Source: JAXDLH01 sp034666705 (GTDB lineage Bacteria; Chloroflexota; UBA6077; SHYK01). Taken from it: a stretch of 12,637 nucleotides of DNA. Within the stretch, counting starts at the first letter, position 1; each line of letters begins with the position of its first letter. Under the pieces are notes generated by a model. That model saw only the letters and a program-made list of their open reading frames with translations, was not told the DNA's origin and searched no databases. The DNA is taken from positions 1-12,637 of the forward strand of contig JAXDLH010000311.1 in assembly GCA_034666705.1 (NCBI GenBank), given 5' to 3'. The position numbers and the translations under genes are program-made. Positions 7,303 through 12,637 of the stretch are shown piece after piece.

Positions 7303-7582
7303 CAGTTTGCTCGAGTGCCAGGCTTGGCGCAGCCTGCGCGAATTCTACGTACTGTAACAAGAATGATCAACGCTTGCTCGGGGCCGGCGCCGCTCCTTAT
7401 CGGCACGCCGACCCAGGGATATAGGGCGCTGAGTGCGCCTGGATGTCATACCGTCCACGCTATGCTGTATGCAGCGCCACGCTGGCAGTGAGATGGGGTT
7501 CATAGGGGCCGCCGCCCAATATCCTCTATGGTGAGGCGACTACGAGTCGGGCTGGCTTCCGATCTGTTCTATCTCGGGGTAC
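7303..7582. other. Divergent control region between two transcription units
   Basis: This 280-base region separates the signalling operon (leftward) from the CAP/ABC operon (rightward). It holds the leftward promoter at 7342-7370. On the plus strand I see only weak promoter matches, the best being TTCATA at 7499-7504 and TATCCT at 7520-7525 with a short 15-base spacer. Two small hairpins, GGCGC-TGAGT-GCGCC (7425-7439) and CAGCG-CCA-CGCTG (7472-7484), lie in it and could be operators or leader structure. No convincing gene lies here. Confidence 0.55.
7342..7370 (-). promoter_or_regulatory. Sigma70-type promoter of the signalling operon
   Basis: Read on the minus strand, TTGATC (7365-7370, 4 of 6 to TTGACA) and TAGAAT (7342-7347, 5 of 6 to TATAAT) are separated by exactly 17 bases. 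The local DNA is AT-richer than its surroundings. Transcription would start near 7335, giving a leader of about 33 bases before ATG 7302. Confidence 0.65.
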
Positions 7583-8338
7583 ATGATGTCGCAATTCTTC
7601 CTGGCATCCTCAACCGACGCGCGTCGCATCGCCGCATATCAGCGATTCATGGCCGCGGCGCCGGCCCGCACGCAGGTGCTCGAACGGCGTCCACCATTGC
7701 TTGCGAGGGGTGCAGTGCGCGCCGCCCTCGTGGCGGCGCTGCTGGGTTCGGCGTTGCTCGCGCTCGTGCACCCCGTAGGTGCGACCCTGGGTGATCCGAA
7801 GCTGGAGCGCGACCTGATCGCGCTGACGAACGCCGATCGCACCTCGAATGGACTCCCGTCGCTGGTCGTCAACGCCCCATTGACCGACGTGGCGCGAGAG
7901 CGCAGCGACGATATGGCCAATCGCGACTATTTCGCTCACGAGATTCCGCCCGACAGCCATCTGGTGTTCGCGATCCTGCAGCAGCGGGCGATCGCCTACG
8001 CGCTGGCCGGCGAGAATATCGGTAAGCTCGGCAGCGCCACTCCCCCCTCGAATATGACGTCGGCGCTCGAGCAAGGCTTTATGAACAGCCCTCTGCACCG
8101 CGCCAATATCCTGGAGTCACAGTTCACCTCGATCGGCGTCGGGTATGCGACCGGCGCTGCCAGTCAGCTCTTCACCGTTCTCTTCATGGTTCCGCAAGGT
8201 GGGCCCGCCGCCACGCCGCCAGCCACGCTGGCACTCGATTCGGACGCATCGCCGGTGGTGGCGAGTGACGTAAGCCCCGTGGAGTCGGTGGTCGACGACG
8301 TACTCGGACGCACGCTTGACGTCCCCGGCCACGATTGA
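7583..8338 (+). CDS. Membrane-anchored CAP/SCP-like extracellular protein
   Basis: This 251-aa protein has a 42-residue basic N-terminus, one hydrophobic helix (about 43-66, ending VGA) and a CAP domain (about 75-205). CAP landmarks are LIALTNADRTSNGLPSL, YFAHE (H119, E120), AGENIG (E144) and FMNSPLHRANIL (H172), then IGVGYA and a final beta strand. These supply the usual His/Glu cluster of the fold. Bacterial CAP (SCP-like) proteins are secreted; their biochemical role is mostly unknown. The C-terminus (about 206-251) is Pro/Ala/Asp-rich and probably disordered. Two adjacent ATGs (7583, 7586) follow CGGGG by a few bases; M23 at 7649 would give a more normal signal peptide but has no ribosome site. 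It overlaps the ABC ATPase gene by 23 bases, so the two are probably translated together. Confidence 0.9.
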   Translation: MMSQFFLASSTDARRIAAYQRFMAAAPARTQVLERRPPLLARGAVRAALVAALLGSALLALVHPVGATLGDPKLERDLIALTNADRTSNGLPSLVVNAPLTDVARERSDDMANRDYFAHEIPPDSHLVFAILQQRAIAYALAGENIGKLGSATPPSNMTSALEQGFMNSPLHRANILESQFTSIGVGYATGAASQLFTVLFMVPQGGPAATPPATLALDSDASPVVASDVSPVESVVDDVLGRTLDVPGHD

Positions 8339-9104
8339 GCAAGCCCCAGGTCAAGCGGGCGGCGTCCTCGAGGCCGCCGGCCTAACCAAACGCTATCCAT
8401 TCGGCGACCGCACCGTCGACGCCCTGCAGGGCGTCGACTTCCACGTCGGCGCTGGCGAGTTCGTCGCGTTGATGGGTCCGAGTGGCTCTGGCAAGACTAC
8501 CCTGCTCCAGACCGCCGGGGGCCTCATCCCCGCGACGAGCGGCACGATGCGGGTGGATGGCGTCGACCTCGCGAGTCTGTCCGATAGCGCGCTTGCCCGC
8601 TTCCGGCGCGAGCGGCTCGGCTTCGTCTTTCAGTTCCACAACCTGATCCCGACGCTCGACGTGGTCGAGAACATCGGTCTTCCGCTGCTCCTTGCGGGCC
8701 AATCGCTGACGCCGCATCGTGAGCGACTCCTGGACCTGGTTGAGGTCGTGGGCCTGCGGGGCCGCGAGCGCCACAAGCCGAGCCGGCTCTCCGCGGGTGA
8801 GCAGCAGCGCGTCGCGCTCGCCCGCGCGCTCGTGATGCGCCCTGCTATCCTCATGGCTGACGAGCCCACCGGCAATCTCGACTTCCTCAGTGGTCGGGAG
8901 GTCCTGCAGTTGATCTGGGAATCGTGCGTCAATTTCCAGCAGACCACGCTGCTCGTGACCCACGACATCCGTGCGGCGCGCTATGCCGACCGGGTGTACT
9001 TCTTGCGGGACGGCCGCATCCTGGACGAGCTAGCGCTCGGCCGTACCGAGGATCATGCCAATGCTGGCCCTCTCCTCGCTCGCCTTCAGGAGCTTGGTCT
9101 CTAA
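8316..9104 (+). CDS. LolD/MacB-type ABC transporter ATP-binding protein
   Basis: This 262-aa ATPase energises the permease encoded next. It shows Walker A GPSGSGKT (54-61), Q-loop Q106 in VFQFHNLIPTLDV, the signature LSAGEQQRVALARAL (from 158; Ala in place of the first Gly of LSGGQ), Walker B AILMADEPTGNLD (D182, E183) and H-loop H216 in LVTHD. The FQFHNLIPTLDVVENI and DEPTGNLD stretches are typical of the LolD/MacB/FtsE group. The start is TTG 8316: a stop lies in frame at 8271 and no ATG or GTG occurs before the conserved domain. ATT 8334 is a less likely choice. The gene begins inside the CAP gene and ends 44 bases inside the permease gene, a sign of translational coupling. Confidence 0.95.
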   Translation: MTSPATIEQAPGQAGGVLEAAGLTKRYPFGDRTVDALQGVDFHVGAGEFVALMGPSGSGKTTLLQTAGGLIPATSGTMRVDGVDLASLSDSALARFRRERLGFVFQFHNLIPTLDVVENIGLPLLLAGQSLTPHRERLLDLVEVVGLRGRERHKPSRLSAGEQQRVALARALVMRPAILMADEPTGNLDFLSGREVLQLIWESCVNFQQTTLLVTHDIRAARYADRVYFLRDGRILDELALGRTEDHANAGPLLARLQELGL

Positions 9105-11541
9105 TATTCTCCGCACCTCGATCGTCGTGGGCGCGGTGCTCCTCGGCGTAGCGGCGTTCACCGCGGTGCAGTTGACCAACGATGCGATGGGGCGCGGTCT
9201 GGAGGCGTCCTGGCGCGTCAGCGTTGGCGCCTCGCAGCTCCAGGCGCGGAGCGTGGCGGCCGTCGCCTTTTCCGATGCCGCGCTTACCCGCGTTCGTGCG
9301 GTGCCCGAGGTCGTGGCCGTCGCGCCGATCGTGCGCAAACGCATCTTCTTCGCCGCCGGCGACGAGCACGGCTTCGTCGAGCTGATCGGCGTCGATCCGG
9401 CGACGGAGCCGCGGATTCGCTTCTACGGGCTCAACGGTGGCAGCTTCGTGGACGATGGGGATCCGTCAGGCGTCGTCGCGGTCACCGCCTGGGCAGAGGC
9501 GCGCGGGCTGCACGTCGGAGACCCGCTCGATCTGATGACTGAGGACGGATTGCAGCAGTTCCGGCTGCGCGGACTGCTTGCTCCCGACGCGGCCGGCATG
9601 GCCACGTACGGCCAGACCCTGCTGGCGCCGATCAGCACCGCGCGCGATCGGTTCGGCATGGCGAACCGGATCAGCGCCCTCTCGTTGCTGGTGGCAAGCG
9701 ATGACGCAGTCAGCCAGGTGCGAGCAGCCTTGCCCGGTGTGCTCGGTCAGAGCGCGTCGATCCGTACCTCGGAGGAGATTCGCACCGAGCAAACCCAATC
9801 AGCCGGCGAGCTGCAGGGGGCGCTCACCCTCTTCGGTCTCGTCGCGCTCTTCGTCGCGCTGTTTCTCATCCTCAATACCGTAGAGATGACGGTCGCCGAG
9901 CAACTCCAGCAGGCCGGGCGCGTTCGCGCGATCGGCGCCACGCGGGGACAGGTGCTCTGGTTCTTTCTGGTGCAGGGGGTCGTGCCCGGGGCGGCTGGGG
10001 CCGTACTGGGGGCGCTCGCGGGCTTTGGGCTCGCGCACGCGTTGGCCGCGTGGACGAGTGTGATCGAGCAGGTTGCGGTTGCACCCATCGTCTTCTCACT
10101 CCCCCTGACATTGCTGGGCATCGGGGTCGGGCTGGCCGTCGTGACGGTCGCCTCGTTCTCGCCAGCCCTCCGCGTGAGCCGTCTCAACCCGATCGAGATG
10201 ATTCAGGGCGTCGAGGCTACTGCGGACACCGTCGGCTGGCGCGTGGTTGTGTTTGGGGTCGGCCTCATCGCGCTTGCGACGATCGGGCTGGCCCAGCCAG
10301 CGCAGGGTGGACTCGCTCGCTTCCTCCATGCCGCGCTGCTGTTTCCCCTGCTCGCCGGCCTGGTGCTCGCCTCACGCGCCGTCGTGCCGCCACTCAGCGC
10401 CGCGCTGGGAGCTCCGTTCCGGGGGCTGGGCGGCGGCGCCGGACGGCTCGCATCGCTCAACCTGACTCGTCACGTCGGGCGCACCGCGCTCACGGTTGGC
10501 GGCTTCATGGTGAGCCTGTCACTTCTGGTCGCGGTGACGTCGCTCGCGCTCAGCTCCGCGCGCGCCGGCGAGCGCCTGGTCGCATCCCTGATCCCGAGTG
10601 AGTTCGTCGTGGTGTCGCCGGTGGAGCAGCCGGCGTTGTTCGTCGACGAGTTCGCCCGCCTGCCGGACGTCACCTACGCGAGCCCCGTCGGGTTCTTTGC
10701 GGTCCAGTCTGGCCGCACGATCGTGCAGGCGGCATCGGTCGATCCCGCGGTGCTCGGCCCTCGGCTCCAGTCGATCGATGGCCTGTCGCCTGATGCCGTC
10801 TTCGCCTTCCAGGCTGGTGGCGCAGTGCTCGTGCCGCGCCGGCTCGCGGAGGCGCGGGGGTTGGCAGTTGGCACCTCGCTGGAGCTGCAAACCGCCGATG
10901 GTCCTCGACCGTTCCGCATCGCCGGCATCGTCGAGCACTCGTTCCCGTCGGCTGACCGGACCAGCACGCTGCTGCTGAGCCGCGCCGATGCCGAGCGATT
11001 CTTTGGCCAGCGGGGCTTCCGGCTGCTCATGGTGGAGCCACGCGCCAACGCGGACCCCAGCATCGCAAGGGCTGAGGTCGCCGAGCTGGCCGAGCAGTAT
11101 GGGATGTCCGCGGTTACCGCCGGCGAGATCACTGCCGAGGTGGCGGCGGCCGTCTTCCGCCTGCTGGCGCTGCTCGCCGCGCTCGTCGGCATTGGCACGA
11201 TCGTCGGCGCGTTCGGCGCAGCGAATACGATGCTGATGAACGTCGCCGAGCGCCGTCGCGAGTACGGTGTGCTCTGGGCTGCCGGCATGTCGCGTCGGCA
11301 GCTACAGGTCATGACGTTGCTCGAGGCGGCGATGATGGGACTGCTCGGCGGGGTGCTCGGAACCATCGTCGGTGGCGTCGTATCCGTGGTGCTGGTGGGG
11401 CTCTCCCGCACGAGCGGCTTCGAGCCGCAGTACGTTTTCCCGCTTCAAGCCGCGCTGCTGGGCATCGTGCTCGCGACGCTCGCGGCAGCCACGGCTGCCG
11501 TAGTGCCGGCGAGACAGGCTGCTATGATTGAAGGTCGCTAG
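9061..11541 (+). CDS. FtsX/MacB-type ABC transporter permease, ten helices
   Basis: This 826-aa permease has two fused FtsX units. From the N-terminus: helix 1 (about 17-38), an extracytoplasmic MacB-like domain (about 40-245), helices 2-4 (about 255-368) with the cytoplasmic motif EQLQQAGRVRAIGATRGQV, two linking helices (about 393-445), helix 7 (about 474-498), a second external domain (about 503-690), and helices 8-10 (about 698-816) with ERRREYGVLWAAGMSRRQL. Such transporters couple ATP hydrolysis to pulling or releasing lipoproteins, peptides or hydrophobic substrates at the outer face rather than ordinary import. I chose ATG 9061, since GAGGA at 9048-9052 is 8 bases away, while ATG 9055 is only 2 bases from it. 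The ATPase gene just upstream is its partner. The substrate is unknown; the CAP protein is a candidate client. Confidence 0.93.
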   Translation: MLALSSLAFRSLVSNILRTSIVVGAVLLGVAAFTAVQLTNDAMGRGLEASWRVSVGASQLQARSVAAVAFSDAALTRVRAVPEVVAVAPIVRKRIFFAAGDEHGFVELIGVDPATEPRIRFYGLNGGSFVDDGDPSGVVAVTAWAEARGLHVGDPLDLMTEDGLQQFRLRGLLAPDAAGMATYGQTLLAPISTARDRFGMANRISALSLLVASDDAVSQVRAALPGVLGQSASIRTSEEIRTEQTQSAGELQGALTLFGLVALFVALFLILNTVEMTVAEQLQQAGRVRAIGATRGQVLWFFLVQGVVPGAAGAVLGALAGFGLAHALAAWTSVIEQVAVAPIVFSLPLTLLGIGVGLAVVTVASFSPALRVSRLNPIEMIQGVEATADTVGWRVVVFGVGLIALATIGLAQPAQGGLARFLHAALLFPLLAGLVLASRAVVPPLSAALGAPFRGLGGGAGRLASLNLTRHVGRTALTVGGFMVSLSLLVAVTSLALSSARAGERLVASLIPSEFVVVSPVEQPALFVDEFARLPDVTYASPVGFFAVQSGRTIVQAASVDPAVLGPRLQSIDGLSPDAVFAFQAGGAVLVPRRLAEARGLAVGTSLELQTADGPRPFRIAGIVEHSFPSADRTSTLLLSRADAERFFGQRGFRLLMVEPRANADPSIARAEVAELAEQYGMSAVTAGEITAEVAAAVFRLLALLAALVGIGTIVGAFGAANTMLMNVAERRREYGVLWAAGMSRRQLQVMTLLEAAMMGLLGGVLGTIVGGVVSVVLVGLSRTSGFEPQYVFPLQAALLGIVLATLAAATAAVVPARQAAMIEGR

Positions 11542-11564
11542 TTTCGAGTTGGCTGGAGTGTTGT

Positions 11565-12032
11565 ATGGCGCAGGAGCATCCTGATCCCCAGATGGGCAGT
11601 GAGCCCCTGCGTGCGCTCGCCGAACAGGCGTGCGCGGCGGTGAGCGCCGACCGCTGCACGATCTACGAGCTGGATGCCGCGCGCGGCGAGATCTATAGCC
11701 GGGTGGCGCTCGGTCTGCCCGCTGATCTCGAGGTTCGCCTCCCAACCACGCGCGGCGTGATCGGGTTCGTGGCGCGGACGGGTCGCCCGCTGCGGCTGCA
11801 CGATGCGTACAACGACCCGCGATTCGACCCCTCGACCGACCAGCGCTCCGGCTATCGCACCCGCAGCATCCTGTGCGTGCCGATCTTCGACCCAGACGGG
11901 GTGATGCTCGGCGCGATCCAGGTCATCAATAAGGTGGGGAACGGATCGTTCACCGAGGAAGACGAGGCGAAGCTGTTCGACCTCGGGACGAGTGCTGCGC
12001 CGCTGCTCAACCATCATCGCCACGCTGCATAG
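11565..12032 (+). CDS. Small stand-alone GAF-domain protein with NKFDE motif
   Basis: This 155-aa cytoplasmic protein is essentially one GAF domain (about 14-150) with no output domain. The core TTRGVIGFVARTGRPLRLHD, AYNDPRFDP, GYRTRSILCVPI and GAIQVINK is close to the GAF domains of cyclic-nucleotide phosphodiesterases. The full NKFDE motif is present (N122, K123, F129, D133, E134), which in those enzymes marks GAF domains that bind cGMP or cAMP. ATG 11565 has GGAG 6 bases upstream. The gene lies 23 bases after the permease gene and 29 before the Vgb-like gene, so it is inside the operon. It could sense a small ligand and regulate the exporter or a kinase by contact; that is inference. Confidence 0.9.
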   Translation: MAQEHPDPQMGSEPLRALAEQACAAVSADRCTIYELDAARGEIYSRVALGLPADLEVRLPTTRGVIGFVARTGRPLRLHDAYNDPRFDPSTDQRSGYRTRSILCVPIFDPDGVMLGAIQVINKVGNGSFTEEDEAKLFDLGTSAAPLLNHHRHAA

Positions 12033-12061
12033 CGATTGTGGTCGCACTCCGGAGGGCTCGC

Positions 12062-12637
12062 ATGTCGTTGCGCCGACTTGCTACCGCGGCCTGGCAACTC
12101 CCGGTTCTGGTGACACTGCTTGTCGCTGGCACTGCCCTCCCGGTGCTGGGAAAGCCCGAGGCCCAAGAAACGCGATTCTCCGTGCAAGAGTTCGCCACAG
12201 AGTCTCGCAGCGCGCCCCATGATGCGGTGCCTGACCGCGACGGCTATGTCTGGTATACGGGCCAGCAGAACGGCACGCTTGGGCGGCTCGATCCTGGTAC
12301 CGGTGAGACGATGGCCGTGCGGCTGGGGCCGGGTTCTGCACCCCATGGCGTGATCATCGGTCCGGACGGTGCGCCGTGGGTAACCGACGGCGGCTTGAAC
12401 GCCATCGTCCGCGTCGACCCCGGTACGCTCGACGTGCAGGTTTTCCCGCTCCCGGGACGGAATGCCAACCTGAATACGGCGACGTTCGACGGGCGCGGCG
12501 TGCTCTGGTTCACGGGCCAGAACGGCATCATCGGCCGCCTCGACCCCAAAGTCGGTGTCGTGCAAACCTGGAATGCGCCACGCGGTCCGGGTCCCTACGG
12601 CATCGCAACCGCCCCCGACGGCACGGTGTACTTTGCC
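12062..12637 (+). CDS. Secreted Vgb-like (streptogramin lyase family) beta-propeller, 3' end outside window
   Basis: The first 192 codons are visible with no stop, so the gene runs off the window. A signal peptide is clear: MSLRR, then a hydrophobic core to about residue 30, with likely cleavage near VLG-KP. Then come repeated propeller blades: PHDAVPDRDGYVWYTG, GTLGRLDPGTGE, PHGVIIGPDGAPWVTDGG, AIVRVDPGT, GVLWFTGQNGIIGRLDPK and PYGIATAPDG. This repeat of x-DG-xxW-xT with R-x-DP is the pattern of Vgb/SMP-30-type six- or seven-bladed propellers. Virginiamycin B lyase itself is cytosolic and linearises streptogramin B; secreted relatives are common with unknown roles. The catalytic residues of true Vgb would lie past the window end. 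The ribosome site GGAGGG (12051-12056) lies 5 bases upstream of the ATG. Confidence 0.88.
   Translation, partial: MSLRRLATAAWQLPVLVTLLVAGTALPVLGKPEAQETRFSVQEFATESRSAPHDAVPDRDGYVWYTGQQNGTLGRLDPGTGETMAVRLGPGSAPHGVIIGPDGAPWVTDGGLNAIVRVDPGTLDVQVFPLPGRNANLNTATFDGRGVLWFTGQNGIIGRLDPKVGVVQTWNAPRGPGPYGIATAPDGTVYFA

Noticed and set aside
7499..7525. Rightward promoter TTCATA / TATCCT for the CAP operon
   Set aside because: Both hexamers match only 4 of 6 positions and the spacer is 15 bases. This is too weak to list as a promoter feature.
8768..8830. LSAGE in place of LSGGQ in the ABC signature
   Set aside because: The second Gly and following QQRVALARAL are intact, and this substitution is tolerated in LolD/MacB-like ATPases. 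It is not evidence of a dead ATPase.

Overview
The window is GC-rich, densely coded bacterial DNA. Gene content (cytoplasmic GAF/PAS hybrid kinases, LuxR-type regulator, MacB/LolD-like exporter, CAP-domain protein, streptogramin-lyase-like propeller), frequent GTG/TTG starts and GGAG ribosome sites would fit a Chloroflexota bacterium (Thermomicrobia-like) or an actinobacterium-like relative. That placement is inference from style, not from a marker gene. No tRNA, rRNA, CRISPR array, transposase or phage gene is visible.

Left part (1-2692): a membrane-bound histidine kinase (161-2095, +) converges on a stand-alone receiver protein (2288-2692, -). Two related copies of a palindromic repeat bracket the kinase gene: a perfect 20-bp-arm hairpin at 1-45, and a decayed copy at 2142-2229 in the convergent gap.

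Middle (2900-7302, all - strand): a signalling operon read right to left from a well-formed sigma70-type promoter (7342-7370). It encodes a 988-aa soluble hybrid kinase (GAF-GAF-PAS-HisKA-HATPase-REC-REC), then a NarL/FixJ-type response regulator 12 bases on, then a small NarX/DegS-type protein. The last keeps the phospho-His and the DxxxQ phosphatase motif, but its ATP-binding domain has lost the N-box Asn and the DxGxG motif. My reading is that the hybrid kinase and the degenerate kinase act as opposing inputs on the regulator between them.

Right part (7583 to window end, all +): a tightly packed, partly overlapping run. It holds a membrane-anchored CAP/SCP-like extracellular protein, a LolD/MacB-type ABC ATPase (TTG start, overlapping the CAP gene by 23 bases), a ten-helix FtsX/MacB-type permease (overlapping the ATPase gene by 44 bases), a small single GAF-domain protein with a complete NKFDE motif as in cyclic-nucleotide phosphodiesterases, and the first 192 codons of a secreted Vgb-like beta-propeller. 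The 280-base gap 7303-7582 is the divergent control region for the two large transcription units.

The most interesting points are the probable dedicated phosphatase at 2900-3595, the stand-alone PDE-type GAF protein in an exporter operon at 11565-12032, and the palindromic repeat pair around the first kinase gene.
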